Below, one piece after another: positions 35,980 through 48,406 of a stretch of 64,000 bases of DNA; the first letter of the stretch is position 1; the number at the start of each line of letters is the position of its first letter. Position numbers and translations under genes: made by a program. The stretch covers positions 2,323,501 to 2,387,500 of the forward strand of contig CP099848.1 of assembly GCA_030062745.1 (NCBI GenBank). Reading direction: 5' to 3'. Source of the DNA: Capitulum mitella (lineage: Eukaryota > Arthropoda > Thecostraca > Pollicipedomorpha > Pollicipedidae). The notes under the pieces are model-generated. The model searched no databases, was not told the DNA's origin, and saw only the letters and a list, made by a program, of their open reading frames with translations.

Positions 35980-36880
35980 TGCGACGCCCACGCCCCATCA
36001 CAGGGTCGTCTTTTTGATACCACATTTACGCTGTTTCAACGACAGGCCACATACTCGAGCACATGGGTCCTGACTGGGTGTCAAAGGATGTCTTTTCAAC
36101 CACAGGGTGCCCATACTCCATCACAGAGGCACCCTCTTGGTGTCACAGGGACGTCTTTTGAGAGGCAGTGCAACCATACTCTGTCGCAGGGACGACTCTT
36201 TTGCGTTGCAGGGGCGCTTTTTGATCGACAGGTTGACGACAAACAGTCACAGGGGCGCCCTTTTAACGTCACCTAGACCTTTGGAATAACGGGGTGCGTT
36301 TTGACCTGCAGTGCGCCCATAAGCCTTTGCATGGACGTTCCCTTGGCGTCACGGGGGCGCCTTTTCAAGAACAGAACTCCCATACACCGTCTTCGAGGTG
36401 TCTCCGTCGTGGCACAGGGGCGCATTTTAAATAACGGGGCGCCCAAACTCCATCACGGGGGAGCACTCTGCGTGTGACGGGGACGTCTTTTTAAACGACA
36501 GTGTGCCAGTACCCCATCGCAGAGGTGCCTCATGGTTTTACAGGGCGCGTTTTGAACGTCAGGAAATACATATATTGCAACATGGATGTCTTTCCATTGC
36601 CACCGGGATGCCCTTTCAAATAATAGGGCCTTGTTTGTTTACAGGGGAGCCTTTTAAATGTTATGTCATCGAAGGGGCGCCTTTTTGAATGCTATGGCAT
36701 CGAAAGGGTTCCTCTGTGTTTATGGTCGTCATACCAACGAAAACATCATCCACGTGCTATGACGTGAAGGCTCCTCGATGTCAGCTGGGCGTCGTTATGA
36801 GGGCACCATGCCCATCACAGATACTACTTTTTATGCCGCAGGGTGTCTTTTCAACGCCAGGGTGCCCATGCACCTAATTC
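35980..36880 (+). repeat. Degenerate ~63-bp satellite (CACAGGGGCGCCTTTT type)
   Basis: About a dozen diverged copies of a unit that alternates GGTGCCCATACTCCATCACA with GTCACAGGGGCGCCTTTT. Spacing is close to 63 bases in the best-preserved part (36100-36290). The short open frames are repeat-derived. Confidence 0.7.
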
Positions 36881-36949
36881 TGTTGCCCGGCTCCGCATTC
36901 ACCTGACAACAATACTCATATGAACGCTTATCTCGCACTATCTGTGCCT

Positions 36950-37175
36950 AGAGCCGGATCCAAGGGGAAGGCGCGATTCGCCCCCCCCCCCCCACCGCCC
37001 CTTGGGCTCCAAGGGGTGGAGGGCGAATTGCCTTCCCCTGGCATTTTGACAGCTGAAGGCCTTCCGCCGAAGGCGGGTATAAGGGCGACCTTACCATTTT
37101 GTCGCCCTTATTACCTTACCCCTTCAGAATGTAAGGGCGCTTCATTGCCAAGGGGAAGACATTTCGTCGCCCTCC
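36950..37175. mobile_element. Fold-back element with nested hairpins
   Basis: CCAAGGGGAAGGCGCGATTC at 36960 onward is inverted at 37021-37042 (GGGCGAATTGCCTTCCCCTG) and appears again in direct orientation at 37147-37171. Between them AAGGGCGAC (37081-37089) and GTCGCCCTT (37101-37109) form a further hairpin. There is no coding capacity. The left edge abuts a GCCGGATCC repeat end, so this may be a small non-autonomous element. Confidence 0.5.
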
Positions 37176-37210
37176 TCCTCGGAGCTCATGGAGGTGTTAG
37201 AATAACGTGC

Positions 37211-37232
37211 ATATATATATATATATATATAT
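37211..37232. repeat. (AT)n microsatellite
   Basis: A pure alternating TA run of about 22 bases in gene-free DNA. Confidence 0.95.
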
Positions 37233-37487
37233 GCCAGCTCGCTGCGCTCTGACGCCAACAATGTTCACCAAGTGTCCAGATAGTTACCACAAACATCGAA
37301 TCAGATGGCGCTGACAAGTTTTATGGTGATGTACGACTCCACGACACGGCCGCCCGTGAACGGCTGACCCTTTCGGTCTGTAGCTAAATGCAGGTGCCTT
37401 TTCAGAGACTTCAACCAAACATCTGCCTTGGTTATATGTTATATATATATTATGTAAATATGTATTTTGCACATATACATAGTAATA

Positions 37488-39417
<1,930 letters not shown>

Positions 39418-39655
39418 TCAGTCCCGGCCGGCCGGCCACAGCGGCAGAGTCGAGGCCCCGGCCGGCCGACCACAGCGGCAGAATCGAGACCCCGGCCGGC
39501 CGACCGGAGCGACAGAGTCGAGGTGCCGGCCGGCCGATCATAGCGGCAGAGTCGAGGTTCCGGCCGGTCGACCACAGCGGCAGAGTCGAGATCCCGGCCG
39601 GCCTACCACAACGACAGAGTCGAGGTCCCGGCCGGCCGATCATAGGGGCAGAACC
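39418..39655 (+). repeat. 34-bp GC-rich minisatellite, about seven copies
   Basis: Tandem 34-base units of the form CAGCGGCAGAGTCGAGGCCC followed by CGGCCGGCCGACCA, with scattered substitutions. The period is not a multiple of three, so the open frames on both strands cycle every 34 residues and are not proteins. Confidence 0.92.
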
Positions 39656-41025
39656 GACAGCCAGTCGAAGTTCTCGCGGATAGTTGTTTTTTTTTCGTTG
39701 CTTTGTAAGGACACAGAGCTACTGGGTACCTAGTTCATAGCCACGCCTAGCCCTCCTCCAATCTAGCAAAGTTCGTAAATCGTCAGTTGTCTGCAGTACA
39801 TCTGCAATAGTCGTCTACCCGAGGATCACTGGGGTCAAACAGGAGTCGCCGCCAAATCCCGCTCAGTGGCTTATAACTAAAAGACCAGTATTTACAGAAA
39901 CATATTGTTGAGTTTTTGAATGGCAGTGATTTTGGGTGTAAGAATATTCATGGTTCATAATATCCAAACGTTTGTAATGCCCATGACTCGTTCTGTCCAA
40001 AGTCATGCAAATGATCATAATGTGTATGTTCGCTATAAGCTCCAGTCATGGTCCGGGGCTCGGTGCAGTTTTGTTTTGAATCGAGATGAAAGTGTACGCA
40101 TTAAGAGGCAATGCGTAAGACACATATACAAATTAGCGACTGAGCAATGAACTTCGCGGATGGAATGAATGATTGATGCCTGGCAGGCGAAGACGAGAAG
40201 ACGACCGTATTAGAGGACTTTGTGTATCATAATGTTAGCGAAGAATAAGGTCCGAGTGGTAAAGCTTTGATAATAACTTAATAACAGATAATAATTTGAT
40301 AATAGCAAACAGAGAAAATCACGTCTGAACACGCGAAGATCACTATAAAGACTCAAACTTAGATTCAAAGGCACGGAAATGCAGAATAACATTCATACAA
40401 CGACACTAATTTAGCGACAAAGCAACTGAGCAGAGACATAATTGACAAGCTTTGTGCATGAGCGGGAAATGTTAATATCGAAATAAAACAGGCTTAAGGG
40501 TACAAAGTATGCACGAAGATTGCAGAGCACAAAATAAAAGGTAGCATGTAGAACGTAAACAAAAAGCGGTGTATGAATCATCCAGAAGTAAAAGTTTGAC
40601 CGTCACAAAAAGAAACAATATCGTTCTGACACAATAAAGACGCGAGGCAGACATACTAGAAGAGAACGGATACGACGCGCACTTGACTACACCTTTAGTT
40701 GAAAGGTTACGTTGGTTGGTCTTGGCAGTCAAAAACTTCAGGTGCCTCAGACGTATGTGTACGACTGTGGCGAATGTCATTTTTCCGTCATAAATTGTAT
40801 GAATACCTCCGAAATTAATTGCATGTATGGAAGGAGATTGGTCTGTTGTAAACGCTTGATTGAGTTTTCTGTAATGACGCCTTTGTCGGTATTATATGAA
40901 GTTCTGATGCTTTTGAAGTGTGAAACTACAACATAATGATAAGCACTATTTCTTTGCTTCAGTCTGTCATCTGGTGGAAAAGTGTGGTGGGAAGTCTGAA
41001 GAAGCCTCACTAGAGCATAATCAAC
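39656..41025. other. Snr1 upstream region
   Basis: AT-rich sequence with no recognised gene. The Snr1 promoter must lie in the last part, but I see no clear TATA box or initiator; a housekeeping chromatin gene would often lack one. Confidence 0.45.
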
Positions 41026-44000
41026 ATGTCTCTCAAAACTTATGGAGATAAGCCGATCAGCTTCCAGTTAGAGGAAGGTGGTGAATTTTACTGCATTGGT
41101 TCTGAGGTAAGATTCTGACTTTTTTATGGCTAAACATTGTATATTTGGTTTCTTACAAGGTCTTGTTGGTCATAAATCTTATGTTATATTGTGTCCCACC
41201 AGGCTAAATAATGTTATTTGATTTGTGCGTGCAGTCCTGATATGTAATCCCAAAATTACATATGAGGTTAAATTTCCATCATAGATTACATTTCAAATCT
41301 TACTTAAACATTGTTACTGTTTTTGGGGAAAAAATGCAAACCTGAAACTTTTACTTATCAAATTCTTTTGAGATAAATACAACATGCTTAAGAAGTTGCT
41401 ATATGTTTTTGGCCTCCTTGTATAACAACCAGAATTTTGCTACAAATCATACTTCATTACTTTTGTCTGTGAACAGATGAAGCCAGTTGCCATCTACACA
41501 GTACACCTAAGCCAAATTTCAGTTTAATTTTGGTGTAGTTTTCAAAACTTATATTTCTCTATTTTGTCATGTTTGATATAAAGTGGGGATTGATTTGGCA
41601 CTTGACAGATTCTTAGAGAGAAGCTAAGTTTAGCCCAGTTGCTTTTTATGCTTTGCATGTTTGGCAGTACTCATCCATTTTGATGCAGTTTTGTCTGTTT
41701 GAACTAAAGGCCTGTGGTACTTGTTTCCTTCCCAGGTGGGCAACTATCTTCGATTGTTTCGAGGATCCCTCTACAAAAAATTCCCTGGTCTGTACAGAAA
41801 ATTTATCAATGTCGAAGAACGCAAGAAGCTCATGGATATGGGTAAGTAGGGTCTCTTCTTCCCAAGATTAAGGAAAGTATTCTGCCTTGGTTAACTTTGG
41901 TTGACAAGAGCATATGCAGGAGACATCTTGGGGGATATTGGAACACCATGCATAGGTGGGCCCTATGCACGAAAAATGTTGAATGGCTCAGTAAATAAAC
42001 CTTTTTTGCATGGTACATAAGTCTGATACAAAGGGCATATTTTGCAAATGAAACATAAATAAGGATCAAGACAGCCAGATATAGACATCTAACAGGCCAT
42101 GGCTCAGCCTAGATATGCTACTGTTTCACATCACTGATTTCAACCAGACACTGTTGGTTTGTTGAATATGCATATATACAAAACATAGCATTGGCAGGGG
42201 CTGGTACTAGAAAATATAGAGGAGAAACAAGGAAATAAAAATGATGATTTGGTGTTATAACTGCACCATTAACACTGTCAGTGGGCCACACTCACTCCTT
42301 TTTTCCAGGAACTGCCATTAAATTTATAGTCAGTTGTAACTTTTCTCTCCAGTAAGGGTATTGAAGCTTGTCCTGTCACTGGGGCAAATGTAAATAAAAA
42401 GTAACATAAATGTTTTTACATCATTGCCCTTTCCCAGCATGAATTTCCAGCAAAATCTGTGTGGAAAAATGCATGAAAATTGGGCATTCCCTTGACCACA
42501 TTTTTCATCATTCCAAGCTTAAAACAGTCAGTTTTTGTACTTTTGAAATCGTAAGTGCCCCAGGAAAGTCACATTTGCATTGGAAGGTGTTTCTTTCTGT
42601 AATCTTAAGCTGCTTTCTTCAAAGCATCTCAGGCTGTGTGATCTGTTAAGCCTTAGCAGGTTGACCAGCTTTATGGTGTTCTTTGCAATTGTCACGAATA
42701 TTTACAGGTTCGTTACAAGTATTTATAGTATACATAATATAGTGGCACACAAGTTTGTTACTAGTATTATTACTAGTAGATATTAAAAGCATGCCGTGAG
42801 ACTGTTACACAGCACGGCGCGTTACGCAGGTCTGAGCCAGAGTAGATATTACAAGCATCCGGTGAGACTGTTAGGCAGCACGGCGCGTTACGCAGGTCTG
42901 AGCCAGAGTAGATATTACAAGCATCCAGTGAGACTGTGACGCAGATCGGCGCGTTACGCAGGTCTGAGCCAGAGTAGATATCACAAGCATCCGGTGAGAC
43001 TGTGTCGCAGCTCGGCGCGTTACGCAGGTCTGAGCCAGAGTAGATATTACAAGCATCCGGTGAGACTGTGACGCAGCACGGCGCGTTACGCAGGTCTGAG
43101 CCAGAGTAGATATCACAAGCATCCGGTGAGACTGTGTCGCAGCACGGCGCGTTCCGCAGGTCTCAGCCAGCACATCCTGGCGTCGAACGTCTCGCTGCTG
43201 CGGGCGTCCGAGATCGAGAACCTGATCTCGGGCAACGACGACAAGTACCGCTCGTCAGGCATGCAGAGCGCCGCGCCCAGCGAGGTCGTCGCCGTGCCAA
43301 AGTCAGTCGCCGCGCCTGACGGGATCAGCTGTTGTTAGTGAAATCCGTTTTCAGTTGTCTCATGCTAATCTCTGGATAAAAGTCCTCGTATGTATGTGTC
43401 ATTATTGCATCACAACAGACGTCTGGCATTACCATGTGATGTACATGTAGTAATGCATCATCCATGGAATGTTTTTTACCTGTGCTGTTTTTGGTACATA
43501 TGATTGTGTTTTTGTCTTATTGTAAAGTTGTGTTGGTCTCAGATAGAGTTGAGAATGAGTGTTTTTTTGTAAAATGTGTTTTAAATGGAGTAGTTTCCAT
43601 TGAAGAGATGACCATTTCATCGATATTTAATGGCCAGGGTTGCATTTTAACCAAATGCGTTATGTCAGCTGTTTGGTGATTCCCAGCAGTACGTCTGTAC
43701 CGAGCTGTACATCTGATGTTATCCCGACCACTCTGCAGGGAGATCAAGACGCCGAGGAAGAGCATGGTGCACGTGCCTGCACTGCCCAACAGCTCCCACA
43801 TGGACCCAGTGCCTCAGTCGACGCCCATCAACCGTAATCGGGTGGTCACGAAGCGCGTGCGCACCTTCCCGCTCTGGTGAGCAGCGGACGCGGGCTACAG
43901 TCGGGCGTCGCCCTGCTGCCGTCGTAGGTAGCCTGGTAGGAGGTGCTTCTCTTTGTGTTGTCTAAAACAGTGTTTTGTGTCATTGTGTTGGTGGTGCTAT

Positions 44001-47000
44001 GTTTTGATGTTAAAGCATATCTTGATGCCAAGAAGAAAGTGTGTCTCCCGTGATGGGACTTACAAAATGCCATTTTTTTGCCATACGAATTCGTTGGCGT
44101 TTGCATTATCTACAAGGTCCTGTTCTCTGTGCCTCCAGCAGTGTACAGCGTGCTGATGTTCTTGTGTGTAACTATTTGTTATGTGTCTGTGCATGTATCT
44201 CGGTATATGCGGAAGCGTGCACTGTGCCGCCACGTCTGCGCGAGGCCGTCCGTAGCGTCTCCCTGCGGAGGTACGCCGCAGTCTAACGCCCTGCTGCCCG
44301 CGCGTGCGGCAGTTTTGACGACACGGACCCGGAGCTGGTGCAGGACAACGCCATGCAAGAGGAGCAGCTGGTGCCCATCCGGCTGGACATGGAGATCGAC
44401 GGACAGAAGCTGCGCGACATGTTCACCTGGAACAAAAACGGTGCGCGGCCCGGCGCCGCCCGACCCCCTCTCCCGCGAATACACGGGGAACGTGTGCGGC
44501 CGGGCAGAGAATTTGATCGGGAACACTTAGTCCCAGGTTTAGTGTTGGAGAAGATGCATTTTTTTGTGAGCAGCGCCGTGGTCAGTTACTCGTTTTTGCA
44601 AAATTCTCGATGCAGGACTTCGACCGAAAATAGGCTAATTATTACGAGAAACTTCTGTAACTGACACATGCTGCAATTTTACATGCAGTTGTGTTAAGGC
44701 AATGTATAGCAGCCACTCGGACACTGTACTCTAATGGTTTGTGGGAGCTTACAGCACATAACCGCCATTTCGCTATCCGAAACTGTTTGGGACCATGTCA
44801 AACGAATGGCTTGCCATAGGAGGGACTCGTCGTCCAAGAAGGCCATCGGCTTTTGAACCCCGCCTCTGAGGAAGAGGCAACACTCGCTCCGGACACCCAG
44901 CACAGCACTCACAGTACTCTGGAATATCAGCCTGGACACTCCGCACAGCACTCACAGCGTTCCGCGTATCAGCCAGAGCGTCACGCCAAGCCACTCTCCT
45001 GATAAGAATGCAAAAGATCCACGTCGCTTTGCTGGTTAAAAAAACGCATGTCATTCAGGGCAGGTTCGTAGTACGCCGTTTTAAGCCTGAAAATGTTGGC
45101 ACTGACATGCAGCATTCGCCTCGCAGATGTGCGGTCTTGATACTGGCATGGCGCGTGAAACCTGAACTGCCCGGTCGGCCTCGCAGTCGGATCTCGGTCG
45201 TCTGGCCGCCGTTGAGACGGTGCCGGCCGACGCGTGACTGCCCCTCCTCCCCCTCCAGAGACACTCATCACGCCGGAGCAGTTCGCCGAGGTGCTGTGCG
45301 ACGACCTGGACCTGAACCCGCTGGCGTTCGTGCCGGCCGTGGCGCAGAGCATCCGCCAGCAGCTGGACGGCTGCCCGACGGAGTCCGCCTGCGACGACAT
45401 GACCGACCAGCGGGTCATCATCAAGGTCCGTCACGGCCGCCGTCGGTCGCGGTCAGGGCGTCGGGAGCGGCAGCTAAGGTCACGGGCAGTCTGAGTTACG
45501 GCCGTCGGCAGGGTTTCGGGGTTACCGTCGAGGTGGATGTTGCTAGCAAATCTGGCTTCATTCGGGCCACTAAGGTCAGGCGTCCAGCTGAGGCTCGGTC
45601 CGGGTTATGAAGATCGGTCAGGGTTACCGTCAAAATCGGCCGGATACATCTACAACGCTACTTTGGTCGCCGTTCAAGACATTCGTTGTCTATTTCTCTT
45701 GTTATCCCCGTTAAAGGCGTCCTTAGGACACCGATGCTGTTAACGCGCCCGTCACAAGGTCGGTCGTCAGTCGGACTGTGCCTGTTTTACGCACAGCCAC
45801 AGGCCAAAGCACGTCCTCCTCGGCCTGTCACGACACCTCTCGAAAGGAAGTGTTTAGCGAAGCTCGTATGCCGTTATCCAAGTCTTTTAAGAACCAAACC
45901 TTTCAAGGTCGCGTGTTGTTGCCTCTTGTCGGCCATATCCGCAGCTGAATACTGTGGTCACCGTTGTCACGTCATCGTACATGATTCGCGGTTCATCGCT
46001 CCCGTCACCGCCGGCAGCTCAACATCCACGTGGGCAACATCTCCCTGGTGGACCAGTTCGAGTGGGACGTCTCCGACCCCAACAACAGCCCGGAGGCGTT
46101 CTCGCAGAAGCTGTGCGCCGAGCTCGGCCTCGGCGGAGAGTTCGTCACCGCCATCGCCTACAGGTCGGTGCCGCGGGAGGTCCTGCGCCGGCGCAGGCGC
46201 GGCGGCCGCCGCTCTGCCGCGCCTACGAGCTGTTTCTTCCCTGGCGGTGTGCGTCCCCGGCCGGCGACTGTCGGTCTTGTAATGTGCGGTCGGCAGAGGT
46301 CGGCCGTCGCCGCAGCGGGCGCTGTCCGCTGCGTGGTCCTGGCCCTGTTTTGGCGACATGGGCGTGACCCCTGCCCTATTGAGGTGACCTCAGCGTAGCC
46401 CCGATACTGACGTGTTGGCCTCAGCGTGAGCCGGTGCCCGACATTGACTTGGGTGTGATCCCAGGCCTAACATGGTGCCTTCGTTTTGACCCCAAGGGTG
46501 CGCTGGTGGCCTCGGTGGCCCCAGTTCTAGCGCGCTGACCTGGATATGACCCCATCTGTGACACGGCCCTCCCCGCCGGCAGCATACGGGGCCAGATCAG
46601 CTGCCACCAGAAGTTCGCCTTCAGCGAGCACAGCCTGACCACCATCGAGCGGCCGTACAGGCAGCAACCGGAGGCCGACAACTGGGGGCCGTTCCTGGAG
46701 GCGCTCACCGACGCCGAGATGGAGAAGAAGATCCGCGACCAGGACAGGAACACCAGGTCAGTGGGCGCCCGAACCCGAGGGTGCCAGTGACATCGGGGAG
46801 TTGATTCATTTGTTGGGGCGTGCACACGAGATCAGTGCGGCGTGAACTGGGTATAGGAACACCAGCCCAGTGGGGACCGCGAGAGGAACACCAGGTCAGT
46901 AGGCCTGAGACCACTGACGTGGGAAACAGGAAAGCCGGGCCATTGTCAGAGACCGGGACATGCGCACCTGGTCAGTTGGGTGGCGGTCAGTCGGTTCGGT

Positions 47001-47349
47001 TGAAACACTGGGAGCACCGTAACTAGTTCGTTATGTGGGAGCGAGGAACTTCAGGTCCACGTCGACACGGGCAGGGCATGGGCAAGACATTGTTTTGGTC
47101 TTTTTTGTGTGTTTTTATGTGTTCAGCTTGTGCTGTGGAGGCCATGCGATGCATGCATGCTATCAGGCAATACGCATTTAGTTTCCTCTCTGTCCTGACA
47201 TGACCTCTGATTCTGCAGTCTATTGATGAACATGTCAGTGGGTTGTCAGGCGCCTGTACTAGGCCGGAGATCCCACGGCACCCGACTGGACACCACTCCC
47301 CGATTTCAGGCGGATGCGGCGCCTGGCCAACATCAACCCGGGCTGGTAG
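41026..47349 (+). CDS. Snr1: SWI/SNF (BAF) core subunit SNF5/SMARCB1 homologue, 9 exons
   Basis: Core subunit of the SWI/SNF (BAF) chromatin remodelling complex, nuclear, contacting the nucleosome acidic patch through its C-terminal helix. Exons are 41026-41106, 41736-41841, 43160-43301, 43739-43876, 44313-44440, 45259-45425, 46018-46163, 46583-46756 and 47310-47349. All have GT/AG introns and consistent phases, giving 373 residues (human 385). The N-terminal winged-helix region (exons 1-3) starts [20 protein letters not shown] and continues with [17 protein letters not shown]. Exon 4 holds VPALPNSS and the INRNR and TFPLC motifs. Rpt1 (about residues 175-245) contains [17 protein letters not shown] and [15 protein letters not shown]. 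Rpt2 (about 255-318) contains [17 protein letters not shown] and [14 protein letters not shown]. The C-terminal helix (exons 8-9) contains [18 protein letters not shown]. Nothing essential looks missing. Exons 1-2 are AT-rich and exons 3-9 GC-rich. Introns 2 and 8 carry copied splice junctions. Confidence 0.96.
42777..43172 (+). repeat. 66-bp minisatellite in Snr1 intron 2, six copies carrying acceptor-like sites
   Basis: Units start at 42777, 42843, 42909, 42975, 43041 and 43107. Each ends in GCGCGTTACGCAGGTCTGAG then CCAGAG. The sixth unit is the true intron end: GCGCGTTCCGCAG|GTCTCAGCCAG, with exon 3 starting at 43160. Each upstream unit therefore holds a copy of the exon 3 acceptor and the first 11 or so bases of the exon. 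Confidence 0.93.
46746..46905 (+). repeat. Copied donor segments in Snr1 intron 8
   Basis: The exon 8 end and donor AGGAACACCAG|GTCAGT (46746-46762) is repeated exactly at 46884-46900 and in altered form (AGGAACACCAGCCCAGT) at 46855-46871. Using the distal copy would retain 138 bases, but an in-frame TGA is met within about 35 bases. Confidence 0.8.
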
Positions 47350-48406
47350 GACGCTCCCTGGCCGCGTCCTTCCCCCGTCTCGGCGCCGGCCGGCCGTGCT
47401 CCGGCCCGAATACGCCCGGCCGCGCACGGCACGCCGGGCGTGCCCGGCGTTCGTTTATATTGCCTGAGCGGGTCCTTCCTGGAGACTGCTCACCGCGGGA
47501 CCTGCCGTTTGTAAGCCGTTCACATGCCATTGACATGCCTATGCACATATCCATTTATATTACCAATACATTTGTAAACTTCGTGTGTTTGGCTCAACTT
47601 TATTTACCAGAACACTATCCGAGGGGGTGTTTAATTTTCGCGTATATCTGTTTTGTATTCGCGTGTAATTCATTACGAGACTCGCTCTCCTTTGCTGTCG
47701 TGCGAGATATTGCTAAACATTGCTGTGAGGATCCCTGAGATCGTAGCTCGAGGCTCGGAAAGCTGTGCCTGGTGTGGAGAGGCCCTCTCCGGCGAAGCCG
47801 AGTACCCCTGGATCGGGACTGGTCGTCGTGCGCTGAGTCATGCGCAGTGCAGGACCAGGCGCACTTTCCACGTCATCCGATTTTGGTACTCGAGTGACGC
47901 GTTTGGCCGCAAAAGGAAAATCCGGACAAGCCAATTCGTTAGGAATGCCCATGTATTCAGGAACGTCACTACGCTAGCCGATTGTCTTTTTCCAACCAAA
48001 GCCTCGCTCCAATGTCTGTTTCTATCAATGCCCAGGTGCCGCCTACGCAGCCAAACGTTCGTCTGAGAAGAATCGCGATGCCGTAAGAGCTCAGCGGTCA
48101 GTGACCTCGCAGCCGAAACACGAACCCAGCATTTTTAATCGTTTCGCCACTGTCCGGAAATTTTCAATGCAGAGGACGACTTACGCGCTAAGCACGGATA
48201 TCGCTAAACTGAGTCGAGAATGAACTGACGTTTGCCATTACTTTGCGACATGCCAACGCTGAACATCTACGGATGACGCTAGAGAGATGATCTGACATCT
48301 TCCCACTCCCCCACCTCCGCCTCCCCCCCGCCTCCGCCGCCGGCCCACGGCGCCGCCCTGAATGCCCTGGTGTGGTGCCCCTGCGGGCTGGTTCGCGCCG
48401 CCGCCG
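47350..48406. other. Intergenic region between convergent Snr1 and the CUB gene
   Basis: Snr1 (+) and the CUB-domain gene (-) converge here. The first 100 bases are GC-rich 3' flank. I saw no AATAAA close to either stop. An open plus-strand frame at about 47720-48063 has no recognisable domain. Confidence 0.45.

Noticed and set aside
42871..43173. Minus-strand repetitive frame of 100 codons
   Set aside because: It is the 66-bp minisatellite of Snr1 intron 2 read backwards; no start or domain.
47720..48063. Frame containing CAWCGEAL as a zinc-finger protein
   Set aside because: One CxxC is not enough; no second metal-binding pair and no domain context.
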